From Paenarthrobacter sp. GOM3 (GTDB taxonomy: Bacteria; Actinomycetota; Actinomycetes; Actinomycetales; Micrococcaceae), in the NCBI RefSeq assembly GCF_018215265.2, contig NZ_CP136562.1:3162001-3226000 (forward strand): a DNA stretch of 64,000 nucleotides. The letters are read 5' to 3'. The notes under the pieces were generated by a model. It saw only the letters and a list, made by a program, of their open reading frames with translations. It made no database searches and was not told the DNA's origin. Below, piece after piece: positions 17,936 to 31,512 of this stretch. Both the position numbers and the translations under genes were made by a program. Each line of letters starts with the position of its first letter. Position 1 is the first letter of the stretch.

Positions 17936-20050
17936 TTACTCGCCGCGGGTTTTCTGGATGATCTCGTCGGCTACTGCCTTCGGGACCTCCGCGTAGCTGT
18001 TGAACGTCATGGAGTACACAGCACGACCCTGGGTCTTGGACCGCAGGTCGCCGATGTAGCCGAACATGCCGGACAGCGGAACGTGTGCACGGATAACCTT
18101 CACACCTGCTGCGTCCTCCATGGACTGCATCTGGCCACGGCGGGCGTTCAGGTCACCAATTACATCACCCATGTATTCCTCAGGTGTGCGGACCTCAACA
18201 TCCATCAGCGGTTCGAGCAGAACAGGGTTCGCCTTGCGTGCAGCTTCCTTGAAAGCCATACGTCCGGCGATCTTGAACGCCATTTCCGAGGAGTCAACAT
18301 CGTGGGACGCGCCATCAATCAGCGTGGCCTTGATGCCGACAACCGGGTAACCGGCCAGGACGCCGTCGTTCAGTGCATCCTGGATACCGGCGTCAACCGA
18401 CGGGATGTACTCGCGCGGAACGCGGCCACCAGTGACCTTGTTCTCGAACGCGTACAGCTCGCCTGAAGCGGTGTCCATGGGCTCGATCGCGATCTGGATC
18501 TTTGCGAACTGACCCGAACCACCGGTCTGCTTCTTGTGCGTGTAGTCAAGGCGCTCGACGGCGCGCTTGATGGTTTCGCGGTAAGCAACCTGCGGCTTGC
18601 CAACGTTTGCCTCGACCTTGAATTCGCGGCGCATGCGGTCCACCAGGATGTCCAGGTGGAGCTCGCCCATGCCGGCGATGATGGTCTGGCCCGTGTCTTC
18701 GTTGAGGGAGACCTGGAAGGTCGGGTCCTCAGCGGAGAGCTTCTGGATGGCCGTGGAGAGCTTCTCCTGGTCACCCTTGGTGTTGGGCTCGATGGCAACC
18801 GAGATCACGGGCTCCGGGAAGCTCATGGACTCGAGGACGATCTGGTTGTTGGCATCGCACAGGGTATCGCCCGTGGTGGTGTCCTTCAGACCGATAGCTG
18901 CGTAGATGTGGCCGGCGGTAGCGCCCTCGACGGGCATTTCCTTGTTGGCGTGCATCTGGAACAGCTTGCCGATACGTTCCTTCTTGCCCTTGGTGGAGTT
19001 AACCACCTGGGCGCCGGCTTCGACGTGACCGGAGTACACGCGAACGAAGGTCAGCTGGCCGAAGAACGGGTGCGCAGCAATCTTGAAGGCGAGGGCCGAG
19101 AACGGCTCGTCTGCAGAAGGCTTGCGGGTCAGTTCCTTCTCTTCGTCGCGGGGATCGTGACCGATCATCGGCGGGACGTCGAGCGGGTTCGGCAGGAAGT
19201 CGACAACAGCATCCAGCATCGGCTGAACGCCGCGGTTCTTGAAGGCAGAACCACAGAAGACCGGGTAGAGCTCAGAGTTGATGGTCATCTTGCGGATGCC
19301 GGCTTTGATCTCTTCGAGGGTGAGTTCTTCACCTTCGAGGTACTTCTCCATGAGTTCTTCGGAAGACTCGGCCACAGTCTCAACGAGCTGTGCACGGTAC
19401 TCCTCGGCCTTGGCCTGGAGGTCCGCCGGGATTTCCTGTACTTCGTAGGAAGCACCCATGGTGACGTCACCCTTAGCGTCGCCAGGCCAAACCAGGGCAC
19501 GCATTTCGAGGAGGTCGACGACACCGATGAAGTCGTTCTCGGCACCGATAGGCAGCTGCATTACCAGCGGCTTGGCACCAAGGCGGGAGATGATGGTGTC
19601 TACGGTGAAGTAGAAGTCAGCACCCAGCTTGTCCATCTTGTTGACGAAGCAGATACGCGGAACGTTGTACTTGTCAGCCTGGCGCCAAACAGTCTCGGAC
19701 TGCGGCTCCACGCCTTCCTTGCCGTCGAACACTGCAACTGCACCGTCGAGGACGCGCAGGGAGCGCTCAACCTCAACCGTGAAGTCAACGTGGCCCGGGG
19801 TGTCGATGATGTTGATCTGGTTCTTGTCCCAGAAGCAAGTCACGGCGGCAGACGTGATGGTGATGCCGCGTTCCTTTTCCTGTTCCATCCAGTCAGTCGT
19901 CGAAGCGCCGTCGTGCGTCTCGCCGATCTTGTGGTTCACACCCGTGTAGAACAGGATGCGCTCGGTAGTGGTGGTCTTGCCGGCATCGATGTGGGCCATG
20001 ATGCCGATGTTGCGGACCTTATTAAGGTCGGTAAGCACGTCCTGTGCCAC
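17936..20050 (-). CDS. fusA: Elongation factor G
   Basis: EF-G is the GTPase that drives translocation of tRNA and mRNA and, with RRF, ribosome recycling. The 704-residue product contains [19 protein letters not shown] (P loop), [15 protein letters not shown] (switch I), DTPGHVDF and NKMDK. Domain IV is present, with [15 protein letters not shown] and the [13 protein letters not shown] stretch that reaches the decoding site. The start is GTG. It is the third gene of the str operon, 69 bases after rpsG, and a strong hairpin occupies that gap. Confidence 0.98.
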   Translation of the reverse strand: MAQDVLTDLNKVRNIGIMAHIDAGKTTTTERILFYTGVNHKIGETHDGASTTDWMEQEKERGITITSAAVTCFWDKNQINIIDTPGHVDFTVEVERSLRVLDGAVAVFDGKEGVEPQSETVWRQADKYNVPRICFVNKMDKLGADFYFTVDTIISRLGAKPLVMQLPIGAENDFIGVVDLLEMRALVWPGDAKGDVTMGASYEVQEIPADLQAKAEEYRAQLVETVAESSEELMEKYLEGEELTLEEIKAGIRKMTINSELYPVFCGSAFKNRGVQPMLDAVVDFLPNPLDVPPMIGHDPRDEEKELTRKPSADEPFSALAFKIAAHPFFGQLTFVRVYSGHVEAGAQVVNSTKGKKERIGKLFQMHANKEMPVEGATAGHIYAAIGLKDTTTGDTLCDANNQIVLESMSFPEPVISVAIEPNTKGDQEKLSTAIQKLSAEDPTFQVSLNEDTGQTIIAGMGELHLDILVDRMRREFKVEANVGKPQVAYRETIKRAVERLDYTHKKQTGGSGQFAKIQIAIEPMDTASGELYAFENKVTGGRVPREYIPSVDAGIQDALNDGVLAGYPVVGIKATLIDGASHDVDSSEMAFKIAGRMAFKEAARKANPVLLEPLMDVEVRTPEEYMGDVIGDLNARRGQMQSMEDAAGVKVIRAHVPLSGMFGYIGDLRSKTQGRAVYSMTFNSYAEVPKAVADEIIQKTRGE

Positions 20051-20081
20051 GGGGTCTCCCTTTCGGATGGACTACACGTTC

Positions 20082-20106
20082 GCCGCCGGCTCAGTGAGCC
20101 GGCGGC
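20082..20106 (-). promoter_or_regulatory. Strong hairpin in the rpsG-fusA gap
   Basis: Arms of 11 bases (20082-20092 and 20096-20106) pair perfectly around a three-base loop. No T run follows on the minus strand, so full termination is unlikely. It may be a processing or stability element that sets the ratio of S7 to EF-G mRNA. Confidence 0.5.
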
Positions 20107-20119
20107 GTCCGGAAAGTTT

Positions 20120-20590
20120 TTACCAGCGGTAGTGTGCGAAGGCCTTGTTGGACTCGGCCATCTTGTGGGTGTCTTCGCGACGCTTCACAGCGGCACCAAG
20201 ACCATTGGAGGCATCCAGGATTTCGTTCTGGAGACGCTCGGTCATGGTCTTCTCCCGGCGGGCCTTGGAGTAGCCCACGAGCCAACGCAGAGCGAGGGCG
20301 GTAGAGCGACCCGGCTTGACCTCAACCGGAACCTGGTAGGTGGCGCCACCAACACGGCGTGAACGCACCTCGAGGGAAGGCTTGACGTTGTCCATGGCCT
20401 TCTTGAGGGCGGCAACGGGGTCGCCGCCGGACTTGGCACGTGCACCTTCGAGTGCGCCGTAAACGATGCGCTCTGCGGTGGACTTCTTGCCGTCAACCAG
20501 AACCTTGTTGATCAGCTGCGTGACCAACGGGGAGCCGTAAACGGGATCGGAAACTAGCGGCCGCTTCGGGGCCGGACCCTTGCGAGGCAT
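20120..20590 (-). CDS. rpsG: 30S ribosomal protein S7
   Basis: S7 nucleates folding of the 3' domain of 16S rRNA and contacts E-site tRNA. The 156-residue product starts [20 protein letters not shown] and contains the family signature [16 protein letters not shown], then ending [19 protein letters not shown] use the ATG at 20588-20590; the open frame runs further upstream but would then overlap the whole start of rpsL. The start lies one base after the rpsL stop. Confidence 0.97.
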   Translation of the reverse strand: MPRKGPAPKRPLVSDPVYGSPLVTQLINKVLVDGKKSTAERIVYGALEGARAKSGGDPVAALKKAMDNVKPSLEVRSRRVGGATYQVPVEVKPGRSTALALRWLVGYSKARREKTMTERLQNEILDASNGLGAAVKRREDTHKMAESNKAFAHYRW

Positions 20591-20591
20591 A

Positions 20592-20966
20592 TTACTTCTT
20601 CTCCATCTTTGCGCCGTAACGGCTGCGGGCCTGCTTGCGGTTCTTGACACCTTGGGTGTCGAGTGCGCCGCGGACGATCTTGTAGCGGACACCCGGAAGG
20701 TCCTTCACACGACCACCACGGACGAGCACGATGGAGTGCTCCTGGAGGTTGTGGCCAACACCGGGGATGTAGGCGGTAACTTCAACGCCACCGTTGAGGC
20801 GCACACGTGCCACCTTACGAAGAGCCGAGTTCGGCTTCTTGGGGGTGGTGGTGTAAACGCGGGTGCAAACACCGCGGCGCATCGGGCTGCCCTTCAGCGC
20901 GGGAGCCTTGGTCTTGGAGACCTTCGGCGTGCGGCCCTTGCGGACCAGCTGGTTAATCGTAGGCAC
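20592..20966 (-). CDS. rpsL: 30S ribosomal protein S12
   Basis: S12 sits at the decoding centre and governs fidelity; changes at its conserved lysines cause streptomycin resistance. The 124-residue product starts with GTG ([11 protein letters not shown]) and carries [19 protein letters not shown] and [20 protein letters not shown]. The resistance-linked lysines in PKKPNS and [10 protein letters not shown] look wild type. It is the first gene of the str operon (rpsL-rpsG-fusA), with a leader of about 240 bases after a candidate promoter. Confidence 0.97.
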   Translation of the reverse strand: MPTINQLVRKGRTPKVSKTKAPALKGSPMRRGVCTRVYTTTPKKPNSALRKVARVRLNGGVEVTAYIPGVGHNLQEHSIVLVRGGRVKDLPGVRYKIVRGALDTQGVKNRKQARSRYGAKMEKK

Positions 20967-21206
20967 TTTCGTGTTCTCCGTTGTTTGATCTCTGCCCCCA
21001 CACAACGGCGCCAGCCGGTGTAAACGTGGGAACTTTGGCGTTGCTCGTGCAGCCGGCCGAAACTCCGGTAGGCGTGCAAAAGTGCGGCATTCGTTGCGCA
21101 TGTTGCCCGCAACCCGGAAACAGGCTCCACACCCAGCACCATGAGAACAAAACCAAAATGATGCTGCGGCGGCCTTCATCCACTGCCACACAGAACAATT
21201 ACCAAA

Positions 21207-21236
21207 AGTCTAGCACGGCTTGATCTCGCACCTTAA
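21207..21236 (-). promoter_or_regulatory. Candidate promoter of the str operon (rpsL)
   Basis: On the minus strand TTAAGG (21231-21236) and TAGACT (21207-21212) are separated by 18 bases. The -10 is identical to that of the tuf candidate. It lies just downstream of two hairpins that should stop rpoC readthrough. Confidence 0.5.
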
Positions 21237-21246
21237 TCGGGTGTAT

Positions 21247-21286
21247 GGAGGACGACGGCGGAAGCCGGGTTCCGCCGTCGTCCTCC
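21247..21286 (-). terminator. Second hairpin between rpoC and rpsL
   Basis: A perfect 17-base stem (21247-21263 with 21270-21286) closes a six-base loop. It lacks a T run on the minus strand. It may back up the stronger rpoC terminator 39 bases earlier, or shield the downstream promoter from readthrough. Confidence 0.5.
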
Positions 21287-21317
21287 ACTCCCCCGGGTCA
21301 CCCCAGCGGAAGACGCG

Positions 21318-21360
21318 TTAAACGGGTCAGGCCCCGCACTCGAAAGTGCGGGGCCTGACC
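21318..21360 (-). terminator. Terminator after rpoC
   Basis: A perfect 16-base stem (21325-21340 with 21345-21360) closes a four-base TTCG loop on the minus strand. A short CGTTTAACG tail follows. It starts 30 bases after the rpoC stop and is the natural end of the rpoBC transcript. Confidence 0.72.
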
Positions 21361-21389
21361 GTTCAGTCACTGACTACTGCCGGGAAATT

Positions 21390-25289
<3,900 letters not shown>

Positions 25290-25346
25290 ATGGTCCCTGT
25301 TCTCTCTTGTTCTCTAAATTCTGAAGTCTTGGTTACGGGAAGAGGG

Positions 25347-25392
25347 AGCTGTTCCGGCGGGCAGTCCTGATGAACTGTCCGCCGGAACAGCT
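25347..25392 (-). promoter_or_regulatory. 19-bp hairpin between rpoB and rpoC
   Basis: The arms 25347-25365 and 25374-25392 pair over 19 positions with a single wobble and an eight-base loop. The hairpin begins two bases after the rpoB stop and is followed by purine-rich sequence, not by T residues. It looks like an RNase III or mRNA-stability site more than a terminator. Confidence 0.6.
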
Positions 25393-25393
25393 G

Positions 25394-28300
25394 CTAAACC
25401 TCTTCTACGGAACTGGGCTCTGCACGAGACAGATCGATGCCCAGTTCTTCCGCAGCCGTGAAGACTGCGTCATCAGAGTCACGCATTTCGATCGTGGTTC
25501 CGTCGGTGGAAAGAACTTCCACGTTCAGGCACAACGACTGCATTTCCTTGATCAAGACCTTGAAGGACTCGGGAACGCCAGGCTCAGGGATGTTCTCGCC
25601 CTTGACGATGGCTTCGTAGACCTTCACACGACCGTGGATGTCATCCGACTTGATCGTGAGGAGTTCCTGAAGCGTGTAGGCGGCACCGTAAGCTTCGAGC
25701 GCCCACACTTCCATTTCACCGAAGCGCTGGCCACCGAACTGAGCCTTACCACCCAGCGGCTGCTGCGTGATCATGGAGTACGGGCCGGTGGAGCGCGCGT
25801 GGATCTTGTCGTCCACCAAGTGGTGGAGCTTCAGGATGTACATGTAACCGACGGAGATCGGGTCCGGGAACGGCTCGCCGGAGCGGCCGTCGAACAGACG
25901 GGTCTTGCCGGAGGAGTCGATCAGGCGGTCGCCGTCGCGGGTCACGTTGGTGGAGTCGAGCAGGCCAGTGATTTCTTCTTCACGGGCGCCATCGAACACC
26001 GGGGTGGCAACGGTGGTCTGGCCGGTTTCACGGGGCAGGTTCGGCAGGTTCTTGACCCATTCCGGCTCGCCTTCGATCTTCCAACCGGTCTTGGCAACCC
26101 AACCGAGGTGGGTTTCCAGGACCTGGCCAACGTTCATTCGACCCGGAACACCAAGCGGGTTCAGGACGATGTCCACCGGGGTACCGTCTGCAAGGAAGGG
26201 CATGTCCTCGATCGGGAGGATCTTGGAGATAACACCCTTGTTGCCGTGACGGCCGGCGAGCTTGTCGCCGTCGGTGATCTTACGCTTGGCTGCAACGTAG
26301 ACGCGTACCAGCTGGTTCACGCCCGGTGGCAGTTCGTCGTCGTTGTCGCGGTCGAAGACGCGCACGCCGATGACCGTACCGGACTCGCCGTGGGGAACCT
26401 TCAAGGAGGTGTCACGGACTTCGCGGGACTTCTCACCGAAGATGGCGCGGAGGAGGCGCTCTTCCGGGGTCAGTTCGGTTTCACCCTTGGGGGTGACCTT
26501 ACCTACCAGGATGTCGCCTGCTTCAACCTCGGCACCGATGTGGATGATGCCGCGCTCGTCCAGGCCTGCCAGGACTTCCTCGGACACGTTGGGGATGTCA
26601 CGGGTGATTTCCTCGGCACCAAGCTTGGTGTCGCGGGCATCAATTTCGTGCTCCTCGATGTGGATGGAGGAAAGAACATCCTCAGCAACAATGCGCTGCG
26701 ACAGGATGATGGCGTCCTCGAAGTTGTGGCCTTCCCATGACATGAATGCCACGAGCAGGTTCTTACCGAGGGCAAGCTCACCCTGGTCCGTTGCGGGACC
26801 GTCAGCGATGATGCCGCCAACTTCCAGGCGCTGGCCTTCGTTGACCAGTACGCGGTGGTTGTAGCAGTTGCCCTGGTTGGAACGGGCGAACTTGTTGATG
26901 CGGTAGTTGGTCTCGGTACCGTCGTCGTTGATCATGACAACGAGCTCGGCGGAAACCTCGGTGACCACACCTGCCTTCTTCGCGATGACAACGTCACCGG
27001 CGTCGACGGCTGCTGCGCGCTCCATGCCGGTGCCCACGAAGGGAGCCTCGGAACGGACCAGCGGCACGGCCTGGCGCTGCATGTTGGCACCCATGAGTGC
27101 GCGGTTTGCATCGTCATGCTCGAGGAACGGGATCAGGGCGGTTGCCACGGACACCATCTGGCGCGGGGAAACGTCCATGAACTGAACGTCTGCAGCGGGA
27201 ACCAGAACGGGCTCGCCTCCACCACCACGGGCACGGACAAGGACGGTCTCTTCGGAGAACTTCTTGTCAGCGTCCAGCGGAGCGTTGGCCTGTGCGATCA
27301 GGACCTCTGCTTCGTCGTCGGCGGTCAGGTACTGGACCTCGTCCGAAACGACACCTTCGGACACCAAACGGTACGGCGTCTCGATGAAGCCGAACGGGTT
27401 GATGCGGCCGTAGGAAGCCAACGAACCGATCAGACCAATGTTCGGGCCTTCAGGGGTTTCGATGGGGCACATACGTCCGTAGTGGGACGGGTGAACGTCT
27501 CGGACTTCCATGCCTGCACGGTCACGGGACAGACCACCCGGGCCAAGAGCCGACAGGCGGCGCTTGTGGGTCAAACCCGAAAGCGGGTTGTTCTGGTCCA
27601 TGAACTGTGACAGCTGGGACGTTCCGAAGAACTCCTTGATGGCTGCGACAACGGGACGGATGTTGATCAGCGTCTGCGGCGTAATGGCTTCGACGTCCTG
27701 CGTGGTCATGCGTTCGCGAACGACGCGCTCCATGCGGGACAGGCCGGTGCGGACCTGGTTCTCGATCAGTTCGCCGACGGCGCGGATGCGACGGTTGCCG
27801 AAGTGGTCGATGTCGTCGATGTCGACGCGGAGCTCGTGGTCTTCACCATCGCGCTTGCCCATGAGGGTCTTCTCGCCGGCGTGGAGCGCAACGAGGAACT
27901 TGATCATGGCAACGATGTCTTCAACGTGCAGGACCGAAGCTTCCTTGTCGCCAAGGGAGCGGTCGATGCCGAGCTTGCGGTTGATCTTGTAGCGGCCAAC
28001 CTTGGCCAGATCGTAGCGCTTGGCGTTGAAGTACAGGTTGTCCAGCAGTGACTGGGCAGCCTCGACTGTGGGCGGCTCGCCCGGGCGCAGCTTGCGGTAG
28101 ATGTCCAGAAGGGCGTCTTCGCGGGTTTCGGTGGCGTCCTTCTCCAGCGTTGCACGCATGGAGTCGTACTGGCCGAACTCTTCCAGGATCTGGCCTTCGG
28201 TCCAGCCGAGTGCCTTCAGGAGAACAGTTACCGACTGCTTGCGCTTACGGTCAAGACGAACGCCGACCTGGTCGCGCTTGTCGATTTCGAGTTCGAACCA

Positions 28301-28900
28301 TGCACCACGGGACGGGATGATCTTCGCGGTGAAGATGTCCTTGTCACTGGTCTTGTCTGCGGTGCGCTCAAAGTAGGCGCCCGGCGAACGGACCAGCTGG
28401 GAGACGACGACACGCTCGGTGCCGTTGACGACGAACGTTCCCTTCTCAGTCATGAGGGGGAAGTCGCCCATGAACACGGTCTGCTGCTTGATTTCGCCCG
28501 TGTTGTTGTTCATGAACTCGGCCTTGACGTACAGCGGGGCCGAGTAGGTGGCGTCACGGTCTTTACATTCGGCCATGGTGTACTTCGGGTCAGCGAACTC
28601 CGGCTCGGAGAAGCTCAGGGACATGGTGCCCTGGAAGTCCTCGATGGGGGAGATCTCTTCGAAGATGTCGGCAAGTCCGGAGGTGGTGGCGACGCTGAGG
28701 TCGCCCTCCTCGACAGCCTTCGCTACCCGCGCCTGCCAGCGTTCGTTTCCGACGAGCCAGTCAAAGCTGTCCGTCTGCAGGGCGAGAAGATTCGGAACAT
28801 CAAGAGGTTCGTGAATCTTTGCGAATGAGAGGCGGCGGGTGGCACCATCGGTGCTTGCCGTGTTAGCGGTTTCGTTATTAGAGGTGCTCGAGGCGACCAA
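25394..28900 (-). CDS. rpoB: DNA-directed RNA polymerase subunit beta
   Basis: Beta forms one jaw of RNA polymerase and binds rifampicin. The product is 1,168 residues if the TTG at 28898-28900 is used ([14 protein letters not shown] after the start). That TTG has an AAGGA site at the right distance and gives the N-terminus I recall from Arthrobacter RpoB. An in-frame ATG at 28913-28915 would add five residues. The rifampicin region around residues 425-460 reads [20 protein letters not shown], then [18 protein letters not shown], without known resistance changes. The [20 protein letters not shown] catalytic region and the C-terminal [20 protein letters not shown] are present. It is followed by rpoC. 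Confidence 0.98.
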   Translation of the reverse strand: MVASSTSNNETANTASTDGATRRLSFAKIHEPLDVPNLLALQTDSFDWLVGNERWQARVAKAVEEGDLSVATTSGLADIFEEISPIEDFQGTMSLSFSEPEFADPKYTMAECKDRDATYSAPLYVKAEFMNNNTGEIKQQTVFMGDFPLMTEKGTFVVNGTERVVVSQLVRSPGAYFERTADKTSDKDIFTAKIIPSRGAWFELEIDKRDQVGVRLDRKRKQSVTVLLKALGWTEGQILEEFGQYDSMRATLEKDATETREDALLDIYRKLRPGEPPTVEAAQSLLDNLYFNAKRYDLAKVGRYKINRKLGIDRSLGDKEASVLHVEDIVAMIKFLVALHAGEKTLMGKRDGEDHELRVDIDDIDHFGNRRIRAVGELIENQVRTGLSRMERVVRERMTTQDVEAITPQTLINIRPVVAAIKEFFGTSQLSQFMDQNNPLSGLTHKRRLSALGPGGLSRDRAGMEVRDVHPSHYGRMCPIETPEGPNIGLIGSLASYGRINPFGFIETPYRLVSEGVVSDEVQYLTADDEAEVLIAQANAPLDADKKFSEETVLVRARGGGGEPVLVPAADVQFMDVSPRQMVSVATALIPFLEHDDANRALMGANMQRQAVPLVRSEAPFVGTGMERAAAVDAGDVVIAKKAGVVTEVSAELVVMINDDGTETNYRINKFARSNQGNCYNHRVLVNEGQRLEVGGIIADGPATDQGELALGKNLLVAFMSWEGHNFEDAIILSQRIVAEDVLSSIHIEEHEIDARDTKLGAEEITRDIPNVSEEVLAGLDERGIIHIGAEVEAGDILVGKVTPKGETELTPEERLLRAIFGEKSREVRDTSLKVPHGESGTVIGVRVFDRDNDDELPPGVNQLVRVYVAAKRKITDGDKLAGRHGNKGVISKILPIEDMPFLADGTPVDIVLNPLGVPGRMNVGQVLETHLGWVAKTGWKIEGEPEWVKNLPNLPRETGQTTVATPVFDGAREEEITGLLDSTNVTRDGDRLIDSSGKTRLFDGRSGEPFPDPISVGYMYILKLHHLVDDKIHARSTGPYSMITQQPLGGKAQFGGQRFGEMEVWALEAYGAAYTLQELLTIKSDDIHGRVKVYEAIVKGENIPEPGVPESFKVLIKEMQSLCLNVEVLSTDGTTIEMRDSDDAVFTAAEELGIDLSRAEPSSVEEV

Positions 28901-28987
28901 GAGGGATCCTTCCACAGACCTTCAGGCGTTTTCAGATCTCCCCCGTTTGCATCCCGCAGAGTGCTCCGCAGGATACTTGTTCCGGTT

Positions 28988-29084
28988 CCGCTATATGACC
29001 CGGACCCAGCCTGCGCAAGGCAGTGCACGTTAAGGAACGGCACGTCAATGGCGCAGCTGAGAGGTAAAGCCCACCGCTATATGA
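28988..29084. repeat. Pair of 11-bp direct repeats in the rpoB leader
   Basis: CCGCTATATGA occurs at 28988-28998 and again at 29074-29084, in the same orientation, 86 bases apart. Both lie downstream of the candidate rpoB promoter, so they would be transcribed. The function is unknown. Confidence 0.5.
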
Positions 29085-29118
29085 AGGCTGAAGGTTAACA
29101 GGGAAGACGCAAATATCT

Positions 29119-29147
29119 ACAATACGGCAAAGCAGCCTTCCTGTCTA
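29119..29147 (-). promoter_or_regulatory. Candidate rpoBC promoter
   Basis: On the minus strand TAGACA (29142-29147, five of six consensus positions) and TATTGT (29119-29124, four of six) are separated by exactly 17 bases. Transcription would start near 29112. This supports rpoBC being transcribed separately from rplJL, as the intervening plus-strand genes require. Confidence 0.58.
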
Positions 29148-29294
29148 CCCCAGATCGTCCGTGATTGCAAGCACCGTTGCTGCAGGCACCTACCTGCCCT
29201 TGGAATGCCGCGAAGGCCACCATCGTTGAAGGGGGTAGGTTCACGCTTGCCCGCGATAGCCTTGCTACACCACTCCCGGATCGGAAGAGAGACC

Positions 29295-30494
29295 ATGACC
29301 AACTCCGCTGACGACAATGATGTTGTCATCCTTGCCGCTTCCCGCACCCCACAGGGTCGGCTCAACGGGCAACTGGCGGGCTTCACCGCCGTCGACCTTG
29401 GCGCACACGCCATAACGGCCGCCCTGGCGGCCAGCGGCGCCAAAGCCGAACAGGTGGACGCCGTCATCATGGGCCAGGTCCTGCAAGCCGGCGCCGGGCA
29501 GAACCCCGCCCGCCAGAGCGCCATCGCTGCGGGCATTGGGTGGAATATCCCGGCCGTGACCATCAACAAGGTGTGCCTCTCCGGCTTGACTGCGGTGATC
29601 GATGCCGCGCGCATGATCCGCAGCGGGGACGCGACCGTGGTGGTTGCCGGCGGCCAGGAATCCATGACCCGCGCACCCCACCTCCTGCCGGGATCCCGGC
29701 AAGGGTGGACTTACGGGGCCATCCAGGCCCTCGACGTCGCCGCTCACGACGGCCTGACAGACGCCTTCGATGGCCAGTCCATGGGCCTTTCCACCGAAAC
29801 CAAGAACGTCACCCTGGGCATTGACCGCACATCCCAGGATGAGGTTGCGGCCGCTTCACACCAGCGGGCCGCCGCCGCGATCGCCGACGGAACGTTCGAC
29901 GTCGAAATTGCTCCGGTCAGCGTGAAGCAGCGCAAGGGCGAGCCGGTGGTACTCACCACGGACGAAGGCGTGCGACCCAACACCACTGTTGAAACACTGG
30001 CTCCACTCAAGGCCGCCTTCGCCACCGACGGCACCATCACCGCAGGGAATTCCTCCCCCCTGTCCGACGGCGCCTCCGCACTGGTGCTGGCAAGTCGCCG
30101 CTTTGCCGAGGACAACGGCTTGGAGTACCTAGCCGTGGTGGGAAAGCCCGGCCAGGTAGCCGGACCCGACAACTCGCTTCACTCCCAGCCGTCGAATGCC
30201 ATCGCCCAAGCCCTGAAGCGGGCAGGTTGGACAGCAGAGGACCTCGACTTCATCGAGATCAATGAAGCGTTCGGTTCGGTGGCCGTCCAGTCCCTGAAGG
30301 ACCTCAGCTATCCGCTGGAAAAGTGCAACATCCACGGCGGTGCCATCGCACTGGGGCACCCCATCGGCGCGTCCGGCGCGAGGTTGGCCCTCCACGCAGC
30401 CCACGAGCTCAAGCGCAGGGGAACGGGCAAAGCGGCCGTTTCGCTGTGCGGTGGCGGCGGGCAGGGCGAAGCCCTCCTCCTGTACCGCGACTGA
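29295..30494 (+). CDS. Acetyl-CoA acetyltransferase (thiolase II type)
   Basis: This enzyme condenses two acetyl-CoA to acetoacetyl-CoA or runs the reverse cleavage in fatty-acid and ketone-body metabolism. The 399-residue product has the three thiolase signatures: the nucleophilic cysteine in NKVCLSGL (Cys94), the GGAIALGHPIGASGAR stretch with the base histidine, and the C-terminal CGGGGQGEALL with the second cysteine. I start at the ATG at 29295, which follows a GGAAGAGAG ribosome site; the open frame extends upstream without support. A YbaK-like gene follows 11 bases later, so the two form a small operon on the strand opposite to the ribosomal genes. Confidence 0.93.
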   Translation: MTNSADDNDVVILAASRTPQGRLNGQLAGFTAVDLGAHAITAALAASGAKAEQVDAVIMGQVLQAGAGQNPARQSAIAAGIGWNIPAVTINKVCLSGLTAVIDAARMIRSGDATVVVAGGQESMTRAPHLLPGSRQGWTYGAIQALDVAAHDGLTDAFDGQSMGLSTETKNVTLGIDRTSQDEVAAASHQRAAAAIADGTFDVEIAPVSVKQRKGEPVVLTTDEGVRPNTTVETLAPLKAAFATDGTITAGNSSPLSDGASALVLASRRFAEDNGLEYLAVVGKPGQVAGPDNSLHSQPSNAIAQALKRAGWTAEDLDFIEINEAFGSVAVQSLKDLSYPLEKCNIHGGAIALGHPIGASGARLALHAAHELKRRGTGKAAVSLCGGGGQGEALLLYRD

Positions 30495-30505
30495 GAGGAC
30501 ACAGC

Positions 30506-30988
30506 ATGACTGGGAAAGTGAAGGACGGCGCCGAGCGCTTCCTGAACGATGCCGCCGCCCGCGGACTGGACGTCGACGTCGTCGAACGTCCCGCCGCCAA
30601 CAGCCTTGAAGAGGCGGCCGGCATCCTGGGCATCAGCCCAGCCGACATTGTGAAGTCATTGGTGGTAAAGCACCGCGATGGCAGCTTCCTGTTCGCGCTC
30701 ATCCCGGGAGATCGCCAGATTTCCTGGCCCAAGCTGCGGGCGCTGGTGGGAGTCAACAAGCTCTCGCTCCCCCACGCCGACGTGGCCTTGGCTGCAACCG
30801 GCTACGAACGCGGAACCATCACGCCCCTGGGCAGTACCACGCCGTGGCCCGTGTATGCGGACGCCACTATTACGGGGCGCCGAATCTCCATGGGCGCAGG
30901 TGCGCATGGACGCAGCGCATTCGTCGACGCCGACGCACTCACGGCTGCACTCGGGGCCACCGTAGCGGACATCAGCGAACCCTCCTAG
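30506..30988 (+). CDS. YbaK/EbsC-type aminoacyl-tRNA deacylase
   Basis: Proteins of this family hydrolyse mischarged aminoacyl-tRNA, typically Cys-tRNA-Pro, or have related editing roles. The 160-residue product shows the YbaK fold landmarks: SPADIVKSLVVKHRDG with the conserved lysine, LIPGDRQISWPKLRALVGVN, and GTITPLGSTTPWPVYADATI. The closing SMGAGAHGRSAFVDADALT is also typical. The ATG at 30506 follows GAGAGGACAC. It is the second gene after the thiolase and ends at a bidirectional terminator. Which tRNA it edits cannot be seen from the sequence. Confidence 0.85.
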   Translation: MTGKVKDGAERFLNDAAARGLDVDVVERPAANSLEEAAGILGISPADIVKSLVVKHRDGSFLFALIPGDRQISWPKLRALVGVNKLSLPHADVALAATGYERGTITPLGSTTPWPVYADATITGRRISMGAGAHGRSAFVDADALTAALGATVADISEPS

Positions 30989-31000
30989 CTGCTTAAAGCA

Positions 31001-31043
31001 GGAAGCCCCGCCCGGCTCCTTTGACGGAACGGGCGGGGCTTCC
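31001..31043. terminator. Bidirectional terminator between the YbaK gene and rplL
   Basis: A perfect 14-base GC-rich stem (31001-31014 with 31030-31043) closes a 15-base loop. It lies between convergent genes, 12 bases after the YbaK-type stop and 15 bases after the rplL stop. T-rich flanks are weak on both sides, but the position fits termination in both directions. Confidence 0.65.
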
Positions 31044-31058
31044 ACAAGCAAGAACGAG

Positions 31059-31436
31059 TTACTTGAGGGTAACCGTTGCGCCAGCTTCTTCGAGCTGAGC
31101 CTTTGCCTTCTCTGCGGCTTCCTTGGTGGCGCCTTCGAGAACAGCCTTCGGTGCGCTGTCAACCAGGTCCTTGGCTTCCTTGAGGCCGAGGGAGGTGATG
31201 GCGCGAACTTCCTTGATCACTGCGATCTTCTTGTCGCCAGCAGCTTCGAGAACGACGTCGAATTCGGTCTTCTCTTCAGCAGCTTCAGCAGCACCGCCGG
31301 CAGCGGGGCCAGCAACTGCAACAGCAGCAGCCGTAACTTCGAAGGTCTCTTCGAAGAGCTTGACGAACTCGGAGAGCTCGATGATGGTCAGTTCCTTGAA
31401 AGCTTCAATGAGCTCTTCGTTGCTGAGCTTCGCCAT
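31059..31436 (-). CDS. rplL: 50S ribosomal protein L7/L12
   Basis: L7/L12 forms the mobile stalk dimers that recruit and activate the translational GTPases. The 125-residue product has the N-terminal dimerisation part ([20 protein letters not shown]), the Ala-rich hinge around residues 35-55, and the conserved C-terminal domain ([20 protein letters not shown], then [19 protein letters not shown]). It follows rplJ after a 76-base gap containing a hairpin. That gap may help raise L7/L12 output above L10, which is needed for the 4:1 or 6:1 stalk ratio. Confidence 0.98.
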   Translation of the reverse strand: MAKLSNEELIEAFKELTIIELSEFVKLFEETFEVTAAAVAVAGPAAGGAAEAAEEKTEFDVVLEAAGDKKIAVIKEVRAITSLGLKEAKDLVDSAPKAVLEGATKEAAEKAKAQLEEAGATVTLK

Positions 31437-31456
31437 GGTGGCGTCCTTCCATTAGT

Positions 31457-31491
31457 TGGTGCAGGTCCGGGCTAAACCGGTCCATGCACCA
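31457..31491 (-). promoter_or_regulatory. Hairpin in the rplJ-rplL gap
   Basis: Seven-base arms TGGTGCA (31457-31463) and TGCACCA (31485-31491) enclose a further CCGG/CCGG pairing. It lies between the L10 and L12 genes. It may be a processing or translation-control element; there is no T run. Confidence 0.4.
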
Positions 31492-31512
31492 GAGTTTGAT
31501 TGAGGGGAGAAC

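Larger units (their letters stand above)
20967..21389 (-). other. rpoC-rpsL intergenic region: two hairpins and the str operon leader
   Basis: This 423-base gap has no supported gene. In minus-strand order it holds the rpoC terminator hairpin (21325-21360), a second perfect hairpin (21247-21286), a candidate promoter (21207-21236) and about 235 bases of leader before rpsL. Short open frames here have no ribosome sites or recognisable products. Confidence 0.6.
28901..29294. other. rpoB leader and divergent region to the thiolase gene
   Basis: This 394-base region separates rpoB (minus) from the thiolase gene (plus) and has no supported coding frame. It contains a good candidate rpoB promoter (29119-29147), a leader of about 210 bases, and an 11-base direct repeat CCGCTATATGA (28988-28998 and 29074-29084) inside that leader. 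The ribosome site of rpoB lies around 28907-28911. Confidence 0.5.

Noticed and set aside
18536..20362. 608-codon open frame antisense to fusA and rpsG
   Set aside because: It is a codon-bias shadow of fusA, without ribosome site or domain.
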